From Emiliania huxleyi CCMP1516 (Eukaryota; Haptophyta; Isochrysidales; Noelaerhabdaceae): a stretch of DNA of 64,000 nt. The first letter of the stretch is position 1. Each line of letters opens with the position of its first letter. Under the pieces are notes generated by a model. That model was not told the DNA's origin and made no database searches. It saw nothing but the letters and a program-made list of their open reading frames with translations. A program made the position numbers and the translations under genes. The DNA lies in the NCBI RefSeq assembly GCF_000372725.1, contig NW_005198965.1:388993-452992 (forward strand). Reading direction: 5' to 3'. This document shows, piece after piece, positions 9,701 through 18,392 of the stretch.

Positions 9701-9716
9701 GGTGCCATTTCTCACA

Positions 9717-9909
9717 GGGTTCCAAGTTTTTCCGGGGTATGGTATGGTATTCGGCCAGCCCACCTCGAGACCATACCCCCCCGCCTCTTGGAAGACCTGC
9801 TTGGGGTATGGTAGGGCTAGCCTTGAGCGGTCAGAACCATACCCCCCCCCCCCCCCCGCCTTTGGGCCGCCGAGCCTACCATACCACGCCCCGGAAAAAG
9901 TTGGAACCC
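9717..9909. mobile_element. MITE-2: 193-bp element with about 33-bp terminal inverted repeats
   Basis: The left end GGGTTCCAAGTTTTTCCGGG plus TATGGTATGGTA is mirrored at the right end (TACCATACC...CCGGAAAAAGTTGGAACCC) with about three mismatches. The interior repeats GGTATGGT/ACCATACC words in both orientations plus a C18 run. There is no coding capacity and no clear target duplication. A related rearranged copy lies at 5936-6052. Confidence 0.7.
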
Positions 9910-10040
9910 AGCCTTGTCATTGAGAAGAAAATACATCGCGTCAAGTGCTCCAAGTGCTCCAAGATGTCGCTGTGCGCTGGTCTATGAGAGGTTGAGGTGC
10001 GAGCCCTGGAGGCCCTGGGGATGGGGGGAGACTACCCGCG
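9910..10040 (+). repeat. Dispersed repeat R3, copy 1
   Basis: From CAGCCTTGTCATTGAGAAG to ACTACCCGCGGGCCTA. An inverted copy lies at 12500-12612. A segment GAGGTTGAGGTGCGAGCCC resembles a pol III B-box, so a SINE is possible. Relative to copy 2 it carries an extra tandem AAGTGCTCC. Confidence 0.6.
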
Positions 10041-10189
10041 GGCCTAGAAGGCCCGCGCGTGCCTCGAGAATACAAAGGCGGCCAAATCAAATGCGCCTCG
10101 ACATAGCGCGGCCGTTCTTTGTTGTCATTGGGATTGGTGTGACGCGATCCAAGAACTGAATCCAAGATCTGCGGGGTGTTCGTAGATCA

Positions 10190-10295
10190 ATAACAGCCAC
10201 ACCCACTCTCCTTCTCCCAAAGAAAAAGAAAGAAGAACAGCCCAAGGGAGGGCCACCACCACACAGGGATTTTAAGGAGAGGAGTGTGGTGCTAG
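10190..10295 (+). repeat. Dispersed repeat R2, copy 1
   Basis: AAAG-rich stretch, then CAGCCCAAGGGAGGG, then ACCACACAGGGATTTTAAGG and GAGTGTGGTG. The same order occurs at 18292-18392, and the AAAG plus GACAACCCAAGGGAGGGATG part again at 20215-20320. ACCACAC and GTGTGGT at the ends form a small inverted repeat. Confidence 0.55.
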
Positions 10296-10454
10296 CCGTC
10301 GCCCAGCCTTGGGCGTGTCCCTCTTCCTTCTCCCATCTTCTCTTGATCACATCAAGCTGTGAACTAAGGTCTACGCCCTTTTGTGAACGGCGTTGCAGAC
10401 ATCGGGCGTTCCCCTCTCACGACCGCAACGGTCAAAAAGTGCTCCGCAACTCGG

Positions 10455-11426
10455 ATGCTCACAGCAGTGGACGATCTCGCTGGCTTCGCGATATACTGCT
10501 GCTTCTTCCTCTACTGCATACCGTGGCTGCTGCAGCGGCGTCTGCCGGGAGCGCTGACGCTCTACATGTCAAACGTCGACATCATAGCCAACGTGCTTTG
10601 CTCCTCGGAGAGCACGCGCGCTGGCCTCTTTGGCAGGCTTTACCTGTCTAGTCCCGACGATCTCTTCACGTCTTTCTCCTTCTCCTTCATCTCGTGGATA
10701 TCCCTCGTCGGTTCTCGCCCTTCGCCAGACACACGGCGTTTTGTGTCGGCCGCCTCCATCGCTCTCGCCGCTTCCGTAGGCATCTCGCACGGAGTCTCGA
10801 CCGTCGCCTCGAGACGAGACCCGCACACCGCGCTCAAGGTGGCGGCCTTCATGATGGCTGTCACCTTCATGCTGCCCAGTGCGTGCGCCGTCCCTGTGGC
10901 TGGACACCCATCACGCCCACCGCGCCTCCCCGCCCAGACCGCCTGCCTCTGCAGAGCCGCCCCGCTGCTCGTCCACCCCACAGGCGTGCTGCTTCCGAAC
11001 CTGCTCAAGGACGGGGGCCTGGCGGAGCCGCTCCTGCCACCAGGCGACGAGGCGCGCCGCCTCGCCGCCAAGATCGCGGTCGGCGCGGCGACAGGTGCGC
11101 ACGGCCACGCGCGCGCTCGCTTGGCCAACTGAGAGAGACAGAGCGCGCGCGGAGGTTGCCACAGAAGTGCGCCGCTCAGAACCACTCGAGTATTGGCCGG
11201 CGGTACGCTGTCAGGCCCTCCGCACACACCCGCGCGCGCAGGCGCAGCCCTCGTCGGCTTCGAGTCGCTCGTGCTCTTCCACCCGCACGGCTTTGGGCTG
11301 CGGCCGCACCCGTGCTCTGGCGGCGTCGGGGAGGGCGCTTCGCGGCAACTGGGCGAGGAGTTTCTCCCGTTTGCGAGCCCCGAAAAGTCGGCGCTCATGG
11401 AATCTGCTTCGGACGGTGAGCGTTAA
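10455..11426 (+). CDS. Multi-pass membrane protein (hypothetical)
   Basis: Three exons (10455-10878, 10984-11094, 11242-11426) separated by GT-AG introns of 105 and 147 bp keep the frame and give about 239 residues. Hydrophobic stretches include FAIYCCFFLYCIPWLL (about 10-25), a Phe/Ser-rich segment FSFSFISWISLVG, VSAASIALAASVGISHGV, VAAFMMAVTFMLPSVLLP and IAVGAATGAALVGFESLVLF, so four or five membrane spans are likely. The tail is hydrophilic (EEFLPFASPEKSALMES). An upstream in-frame ATG exists at 10383, but the segment from there is not hydrophobic and overlaps the leader. I recognise no family. Repeat R2 sits directly upstream. Confidence 0.55.
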
Positions 11427-12499
11427 TTCTGTATGTACTCCTCGAGAGATCTCTCCAAATCTGCCCTCTGATCAACCGTGATCATTCGGGAAGTCGGTAG
11501 TATGAGCGAGTATGCGATGAGCGCCGGGGCCCCTTCCGCACTGCGGCGCGGCGCACGGTGTGGGCCGGGGGGAGCCCCGCCCCCCGCGACCCCCAGAGGG
11601 ACGCACCCTTTGCCGCGTCGCTTCTTGAAGCGGCACCTTGTGCTCCAGCCAGGCAGGCAGCCTCCTGCCTCCCTCCCTCCCCCGCCCGCGTCTGCGCGCG
11701 CGGCCAGCGCCAGGCAGGCAGGCGCAACAACGGCTGGTTCGGGAGAAGAACACGCGCTACCGACCTAAAGGTACCTATCCAGTGACGCAGTGGAGGTCTG
11801 TGTGGCACCTCAATCCCCGCCCTACTAGCGAGCTATCCAGGTCACACCGCCATCGCCGTCGGGGAGAGGGGGGACGGCACTGACGGCTCTGGCAGCGTGC
11901 ACCTCGATCCTGTACCGTGTTTGTTATGACCCCCCCCCCATGAACACACCAGTGAGGGAGGGCGAGACGATCGAGGGGTCCCGTACCAACCATGCGGAAT
12001 CGACCCTATCCAGTGCTCAAGTGCTCAAGCTATCCAAGCGAGCTATCCAAGAACACAGACGATCCCGCATTTCGCTGCCCGGGCTTCGCGGTTTGCCGGC
12101 GCAGCTGTGAGCGCTGTCAGAGCGGTGTTTCGACACCGATATCGTTCAAGGAGAACTTCACAGGTAAGTGTAAGCGGAGCAGCTGAGTAGATACAGCGAA
12201 TCCTTTGTGTTCACACCTGCAAAAACAGGTGTGAACAGATTTCGGCCTTAGCCGTCGGTATGCCAATAGCGTGCTAGCCAAGTAGTACGCAGTTGGATTC
12301 CGAGGGTGTCCCATCACAAGTTCGGCTGCCGACAGACAAGATTGTCCCTTAGTCGACAGCACCCGCCTTTGGACGGTGCTCTGACTGGCTTTGAGAATAT
12401 ATTTTTTCTTTTGGTTCACATGGTTAGAGGTTGGCCTCCCACCGTTGTGTCTGTGCGATGTGAGCTTCTTGTTTTTTATCAACCTATCTGTGAAAGCTA
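11427..12499. other. Gene-poor intergenic stretch
   Basis: No convincing coding region. It contains GGCAGGCAGGCAG-type short repeats near 11660 and 11712, and a perfect 11-bp stem hairpin at 12209-12236. Frames in this stretch are Ala/Pro/Arg-rich and motif-free. Confidence 0.4.
12209..12236. other. Perfect hairpin GTTCACACCTG / CAGGTGTGAAC
   Basis: An 11-bp perfect stem with a 6-base loop CAAAAA. Each arm holds an E-box-like CACCTG. It could be a structured RNA element or a palindromic protein-binding site; nothing in the surroundings decides. Confidence 0.6.
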
Positions 12500-12612
12500 A
12501 GCCCGCGGGTAGTCCCCCCCCATCCCCAGGGCCTCCAGGGCTCGCACCTCAACCTCTCACAGGCCAGCGCACAGCGCCATAGGAGGTATTTTCTTCTCAA
12601 TAACAAGGCTGT
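12500..12612 (-). repeat. Dispersed repeat R3, copy 2 (inverted)
   Basis: Reverse complement of the unit at 9910-10040, sharing CAGCCTTGTTATTGAGAAG, GAGAGGTTGAGGTGCGAG and CTACCCGCGGGC, at roughly 85-90% identity by eye. It ends about 75 bases upstream of the methyltransferase start codon. Confidence 0.6.
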
Positions 12613-12686
12613 GAACATAGTCTGCCCCGAAAAGAGCCCGCTCATCGCTTGTCCGGGCAAACGCGCGCCCGGCCTGAAGTCTCGCC

Positions 12687-15007
12687 GTGCATGCTGCCTT
12701 TGAAAATATGCGGCCTCCCGCTCGTGCCACAGCCCCGCGCCTGCTCTCCTCTGTGGCGGTGCCCGCTCCCGGCGAGTTCGCCTTCCTGGCGTGGCTCGAG
12801 GGAGAGCTCGCCGAGGCTCCCGGCTCCGACGTGTACTCCGACGTGTATGCAGACGCAGTCGCTAGCGTCGGCCGGTGGCGCCGCCGCTACCGCGGCAACC
12901 AGGCTCTCTGGCGGCGGCTGCTGCGGCCCGAGCGTCTCGTCAAAGAGATAGTCGAGACGGCGCCCGTGATTGCGGCGGTGCGTGACTATGTCGCCGCAGA
13001 GCCGCGGCGTGTGACGATTGTGGACCTCTGCTGCGGCAAGGGATACCTGTCGATGCTGCTCGCCGAGATGCTGCCCACCGACCGCGTGCGTGGCTGCGTG
13101 CTCGTGGACAACGCGTGGCCAAGGCACGACGTGGCCGTGCAGGACAAGCACATCAACCCGGAGCACCTCTGGGGCCGCTACGCTGACGCGTGGCCGGTGC
13201 CTCTGTGCACCAGCAAGATCGACCTCAAGAAGCGCTGCAGTCTCAAGGCGCTGGGCGAGCGCTGGCTGTCCGCCGAGGAGGGGGAGGAGGACGGCGGCGT
13301 GCTGCTGCTCGGCGTCCACCTGTGCGGCACCCTCTCACTGCGCGCTGTCGAGCTCTTCAATTCGCACCCTCGCTGCACCTTCCTCGCCCTCAAGCCCTGC
13401 TGCCTGCCGCCGCCCGTCCACGCGCGCCGCGGCGACTTCTTTGAGATTGGCCGCCACCGCTTCGCCGCCGCCGACGTTGCCGCGGCGGGAGGCTTTCAGG
13501 CGGGCGGCGTGTGGCGCGGGCCGCCTCGCTCGCACCTCGCGGCGCGGTTCGAGCGGTGGACGGGGCACCTGCTCCAGGGCATCGAGTCCGGGCAGGGCGG
13601 GGCCAGTGCGGTCGAGGAGAGGCGAGTCCAGGTGCGGGGCGGCTTCCAGAATGCCTTCATCTTTGCGGAGCGCGGCGCGCGCACGCCGCGGCTGTGGGAC
13701 GGGCTTGCGGCGCGGCGCGCTGGCGGGGTCACGCGGTTGCGCGGTGGCGCGCTCGCCCCCTCCCGCCCGACCGCCCGCCGCGCCGCGCCGCCGGCTCCGT
13801 GGCAGTACTCTGCTCGCGAGGCGCGCGCCGAGGCGACGATCGACGGAGTGCCAGCCGGGCAGCTGCTGTGCTGGCAGCACGTCAAGGGGGTGGCTTGCGC
13901 CTGCGGTGGCAGCCGCGCTCACCTCTTCCAAGGCCACTGCGGGACGGCCATCGCGGCGGCGCTCGGCCTCGGACGCGGCTGCCGCACCGGCCGCTGCCGC
14001 AAGCCGCACCCGGCCGACGCGCTTGGCGACCTCATCGCGCATGCAGAGTCGGCCAGCGGGAGGAGAGCGCTCCTCGGCACGGTCGCGGCGCCGTCGCTGC
14101 GCGCCGATATTGACAAAGGCTCCCGCTCTGTGCAGACGTCGCGCTCTGTGCAAGCTTGCCGGCACAACGCAGCGCGGCGCTGCAGCTTGCCACCCGAGGC
14201 TGCACTCGACGCGCTGCGGCGGAGGCAGGGGGAGAGCTCTCACCTCGCGGCGCTGCTTGCGGCGCCGTGGCTCGAGGAGGCGATCGCCGACGACCGCGTG
14301 CGCCGCTTGTTTGCGCGCGACTCCAGGTCGGTCCGCAAGGACTGCAGCGAGGCGTGGGCTGCCGCCGAGCGGGTGCGCACTCTGCTCCGCTCGCTGGGCA
14401 TGCCCGCCGACGGCGAGGGGGCGGCGTTGCTCGACGTGTGCTCGGGCAAGGGCATGACGGCGCTCGTCCTCTCGTTCGAGTTTCCGCGCGCGCGAGTGCA
14501 CATGCTCGACGCCAACGGAGAGATGGAGCTCTCGCACGTCAGGGTGCGCATTGCTGACAGTACCGCCCGCCGGGAGACGCTGTCCACTCGCTCACCCGCC
14601 GCTCGCTCGCCGCCGTGCAGGCGCGCCCGAACCTCGACTTTGTGCAGTGCGACCTCTTCTCGCGCGACGCCGCCGCAGCGCTCGCCGCGTGCCGTGCCGA
14701 CGCCGCTGCCTGCGTCGCGGTTGGCATGCATTTGTGCGGCGCGCTGTCGCCGCGTTTGCTCACGCTCGCCGCGCGCTCCCCCGCCGTCGACGCCGTCGTG
14801 GTCTGCCCCTGCTGCTTGAAGGGGTCGCTCAAGGAGCGCGTGCGCGCGGAGGCGCGCCGCGACGGCCGCGAGCACTACGCGGTGCTCGTGGACACCCTGG
14901 CGTCGCTCGCGCGCGACGAGTGCGGCGACAGGGGTGGGAGGGTGAGCGTCGAGTGGGACGGCGAGATGCTGTCGCCCAGGAACGCGCTCGTGTCGCTCTG
15001 TGCGTGA
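12687..15007 (+). CDS. Tandem Methyltransf_32-type SAM methyltransferase with Cys/His-rich linker
   Basis: Exons 12687-14543 and 14621-15007 join in phase 0 across a 77-bp GT-AG intron, giving about 747 residues. Domain 1 (about 60-330) shows a SAM-binding motif I VDLCCGKGYLSMLLAEML, then GVHLCGTLS and LKPCCLPP. Domain 2 (about 560-745) repeats the same pattern: LDVCSGKGMTALVLSFEF, GMHLCGALS, VVCPCCLKG. The D-x-C-x-GKG, HxCG and CC signatures are those of the Methyltransf_32 fold found in METTL25, METTL25B and GSTCD. Between them about residues 390-440 hold a Cys/His-rich stretch (CWQHVKG, CACGG, GHCG, CRTGRCRKPH) that may bind zinc. The substrate is unknown; RNA or protein are both possible. 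Domain 2 spans the intron, so splicing is needed for a complete second domain. Confidence 0.78.
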
Positions 15008-15529
15008 TAGAAAAAAGTCAGCGCGATTTCTTTTCGCGTCAAAATTCTTTTTCCTAGACGCCACCACAGCGAGCGAGTTCTTTACCAGGTTGCAACCCTT
15101 GTTCCGCACTGTGCTGTGAACAGAGCACCAACCAACAGCTCTCAGGACCCCCCGGTGTGCTGGGGGGTGCTGCCAGCAACCAACCAAGTCGAGCGGAGCA
15201 GCGTCGTTCCGATGTTTCGGCGGGCACTTCTCACCTAAGTCCTTGTGGCGGGCCGCCAGGCCCGGAAGCAGATGCCGACGAGGATCAGACACGGCGCGCT
15301 ATCTGGGCTCGGAGGTCGGCAAAAAGGTTGCGCAACCGACACCAGCGACCAGGATCGTCGATCGAGGTAGGTGCACGCTGCTGAAGCAGTGCACCTACAT
15401 AGTGCGGGACCTGGGGCAGCAACCAACAACCTGGATGGGGACGGGGTGCTGCTCAACCGGCGGCAAACAGCAGCGTTCACAGCCGAGTGCGGAACAAGGG
15501 CAACTTGGTAAAGAACTCGCGCGCCGGCG
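15008..15529. other. Intergenic, no gene seen
   Basis: 3' flank of the methyltransferase and 5' flank of the J-domain gene. A short direct phrase (GTGCACC...AGCAGTGCACCTAC) occurs near 15370. No coding motif. Confidence 0.4.
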
Positions 15530-16096
15530 ATGCTTCTCGCGCGAACTGCGGCAGCGCCGTGCGCCCAAAGGCTGCCCAGTGCCTTCGCCAGTGCCTCCAC
15601 ATCCACTCGCGCCGCCCGCCACGCCTCCTCATCCTCTGGCACCACCCTCGACGACGGCGCCGACCCGTTCGCGGTGCTCGGCCTGAGCCGCTGCGCCACA
15701 GTTGATGAAGCACGGGCGGCGTTCCACGCGGCGGCGATGCGTCACCATCCGGACCGCCAGCCGCACGCCGATCGCGAGGCGGCCGCCGTGTCTTTCCGCC
15801 GTGCAACAGAGGCGTACCGCAGCCTCGCCGGGCTGCTGGGGCGCGGAGGGAGCGTGGCGGAGGCGTGGGCCGCGGAGGAGCGGCGGATGTACGACGCTCT
15901 ACGCGCGCATGGGGTTGGCGGCGGCGGAGGCGAGAGCTCCGCACGCGTAACCCGCCGGGTGGTGCGGCGAGGCGATGGGACGCTGACATTGCGTGTGACG
16001 ACCACGACGGTGGACCGAAAGGGACGAGCGTCGAGCACAGTGGAGGAGCATCCCCTAGGCGGGCAGGCGGTCTGGGGTGACGAAGCGGGGAGTTAA
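15530..16096 (+). CDS. Organelle-targeted DnaJ (HSP40) J-domain protein
   Basis: Single exon, 188 residues. The N-terminus (MLLARTAAAPCAQRLPSAF, then Ser/Thr/Ala/Arg-rich to about 40) is positively charged without acidic residues, typical of a mitochondrial or plastid targeting peptide. The J domain spans about residues 45-120: DPFAVLGLSRCATVDEAR, helix, then the HPD loop in MRHHPDRQ, then FRRATEAYRSLAG. HPD stimulates the ATPase of an HSP70 partner. No G/F region or zinc-finger domain is present, so it is a type III (class C) J protein. The C-terminal about 60 residues are Arg/Thr/Val-rich (VTRRVVRRGDGTLTLRV). It converges with the gene at 16292-17428. Confidence 0.85.
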   Translation: MLLARTAAAPCAQRLPSAFASASTSTRAARHASSSSGTTLDDGADPFAVLGLSRCATVDEARAAFHAAAMRHHPDRQPHADREAAAVSFRRATEAYRSLAGLLGRGGSVAEAWAAEERRMYDALRAHGVGGGGGESSARVTRRVVRRGDGTLTLRVTTTTVDRKGRASSTVEEHPLGGQAVWGDEAGS

Positions 16097-16291
16097 CGTA
16101 AGCCGGGCGGTGTGACACTTTGACAGAGTGGTTTTGTAATGTTTTGAGTGGGGGTGCCGCGGGCTGGGCCGGTCGCGGTCCACTGCGGTCACCACCTGCG
16201 ATCCTCTGTGCGTGGTGGCTGGTGGCGCGTGGGTGCGTGCTGCGCGTGCTGCGACATATGTGCAGTGCATTGACAGTGCTAAACGCACAGC

Positions 16292-17428
16292 TCAACGTCC
16301 AGCCCTCTGCCGAGTGCTGTAGTTGCCGTCGTCCGTTTGCCCATGGGCCGCGACAGCCTGACGACCCCGAGGCTCGCGCCGAGGCTGCTCGGCCTCGCGC
16401 TCGCCGCGCTCGGCCTCGGCCAGCACTGTCCACGGGCCAACCGCCATATTGCCGCAGGCCGCAAATGCCCGTCCGCACGAGCTGACCGCTGGCGTACGGC
16501 CGCGCGCCACCGCGTCCAGCAGCGCGCCCCGCCTGCCGCAGCCGGTCCCAAACAGCGCCGCCTGCTCGGCCGTCTTGTACGGCGGATGCAGAACCCAGCC
16601 GAGGGCGGCGTCGGCGATGCCGTGGTGGAAGCCGCGGGCGCGGCTCTGCGCGTTGACCCAGTCTTCGAACACGGCGGGCGGCGGGTAGGTTGGCGAGGAC
16701 GAGCGCAGGAACGCGCGCATCCGCTCCGCGTGGTACAGAAAGATGCGCTCGCTGTGCTGGTCTCGGTGCACCAGGGATGAGGGGCGGCTTGCGTTGCCTG
16801 GCTTTGGCGAGACGTCCGGCATGCACCCGCAGCGTGCGGCGTGGCCTGCGCAGCGGCACGCCGCCACGCTGAAGCCCGCAAACGGCCACGGCGAGACGGT
16901 GAGCGCCTCGGCGTGCGCCCGGAGGTGCGCCATGCCCGCCTCGACCCAGCCGCGGCCCGGCGCCGCATGGGCAAAGAGGTCGTCGTCGGCGAAGACGCAG
17001 AACTCCTCCTCGCAGGCGGCGTAGAAGTGTAGCAGGGCGGCCGCCTTGCCTCCGATGCCCGACCCCGCCGAATGCCCCGGCGGTCGGTGCGAGACGGCCG
17101 ACCAGTTTGTGGCCGACATGCCCATTGCGGCCACCATGGGGAGGAGGCGCCACGCCCAGTGGCTCTCCTGCCGGGAGGAGTGTAGCCGCTGCAGCTCGAC
17201 GCGCTCCTCCCGGTCCCAGAGGCGGACGCGCGTGGTGGCGTTTGCGCGTCGGCCGCCGCACGCGGACGCCAGCTTGCCCGGCGCGCTTGGCTGCCGGATG
17301 TCGACCAGCAGGTGCCTCCTGGCTAGGCGCGGGCCGAGGGAGGAGATGAGCTGCACCCACAGCTTGTCCTGGTACGGCACGTGCAGGTTCTGCGTGGTGG
17401 TGAGCGCCTGCAACGCAAACCGTGGCAT
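16292..17428 (-). CDS. Putative GT-A glycosyltransferase (DxD motif)
   Basis: Single minus-strand frame of 378 residues. The key signal is FCVFADDDLF at about residues 160-170, a hydrophobic strand ending in an acidic DDD, the usual metal and nucleotide-sugar site of GT-A fold glycosyltransferases. The preceding helix GGKAAALLHFYAACEEE and the later HHGIADAALGWVLHPPYK fit such a fold. There is a Cys cluster (CRCAGHAARCGC). The N-terminus has no clear membrane anchor; an upstream exon may supply one. The donor sugar and acceptor cannot be told. Residues after about 320 are Arg/Ala/Gln-rich and may not be conserved. Confidence 0.5.
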   Translation of the reverse strand: MPRFALQALTTTQNLHVPYQDKLWVQLISSLGPRLARRHLLVDIRQPSAPGKLASACGGRRANATTRVRLWDREERVELQRLHSSRQESHWAWRLLPMVAAMGMSATNWSAVSHRPPGHSAGSGIGGKAAALLHFYAACEEEFCVFADDDLFAHAAPGRGWVEAGMAHLRAHAEALTVSPWPFAGFSVAACRCAGHAARCGCMPDVSPKPGNASRPSSLVHRDQHSERIFLYHAERMRAFLRSSSPTYPPPAVFEDWVNAQSRARGFHHGIADAALGWVLHPPYKTAEQAALFGTGCGRRGALLDAVARGRTPAVSSCGRAFAACGNMAVGPWTVLAEAERGEREAEQPRREPRGRQAVAAHGQTDDGNYSTRQRAGR

Positions 17429-18194
17429 ATCCCGCGGCTGGCAGGAGCAGGAATTGCACGATCAGACGGACGCACGATCAGAAGGAGCGCGAACTGAACT
17501 TGCAGCTTGAACGCAGCGTGAAGATCGGGGGACAAACAGGCTGCATAATAGGATCGCTCGCCGTTTTCTTTCCCCCGTCATGATGCAGGGTTTTGTTTGT
17601 TTTGATTGGGAGTCGAATTCGACGGTTTGATATTTATTCATATTTATTCGTGCTATGCGTCCTACATGTACATTGAGAGAGATTTTTGAAAACCAACAAG
17701 AAATCACGACTCACACAGTGATTTGGGCTCGGCAGCTTGTTAGCCCTCAGCCGAAGCTGGGGCCGGTCCCGTAGCCGAGAGAGCCCGCGCCGATGAGTTC
17801 GACGCGGTCGGGGGGCCCTGCGGAGAGGCCAGCGAGATGGCGATCGCTATACTTCATGGTGCCCTCGGTGGGGCGGCTGACAAGCCAGAGGTCGATACTC
17901 TGGACGACCCATAGGATGCCACGAATAAATGCCTGAAGGAGAGGGAGGCGAGGCCCGAGGCAGGCGCTCAGGTGCTCTCGGCACTCGGGTGATCTCACTT
18001 TGGTGGCTGAAGGACCCGATGGTCCTGTCACATCCGTGTTCCGAGCCGTCTCTCTATATTGACCACCGCCACGTCGCGACCGTCACCATCCGTTTTAGAA
18101 GCCGTCCGTCGGGTCGTCTGCGCCTGGTCTCTTGACGGAGATTTTTAGCAATACCTTAAAGAGAGGTTACAGGCGCGGGGTAAGATCCGTTCGT
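17429..18194. other. Intergenic, no gene seen
   Basis: A/T-richer stretch with ATATTTATTCATATTTATTC near 17630; otherwise unremarkable. No coding motif in any frame. Confidence 0.4.
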
Positions 18195-18291
18195 TCAATA
18201 CCAAACAACTCTAACACTCACTGCGTTTTGTCTCTTTCTTGTGGAATCGCGTGCGGCCCGAGTCAGGCCCGGCAGCACTTGGAGCACTTGG

Positions 18292-18392
18292 AAAGAAAGA
18301 AAGAAAGAAAACGGACAACCCAAGGCGCAAGGGAGGGATGGGAGGACGGCACGCCGCCACCACACAGGGATTTTAAGGAGAGGGGTGTGGTG
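18292..18392 (+). repeat. Dispersed repeat R2, copy 2
   Basis: AAAGAAAGAAAG, then ACGGACAACCCAAGG, GGGAGGGATGGGAGG, and the core ACCACACAGGGATTTTAAGG with GGTGTGGTG. It forms the downstream end of the minus-strand open frame at 18195-19427. Confidence 0.6.

Noticed and set aside
13018-14537. Overlapping frames of 479 (plus) and 400 (minus) residues
   Set aside because: Alternative frames of the tandem methyltransferase; no motifs.
15477-17459. 660-residue minus-strand open frame
   Set aside because: It runs across the J-domain gene and the glycosyltransferase in the wrong frame; Arg/Pro/Ala-rich noise.
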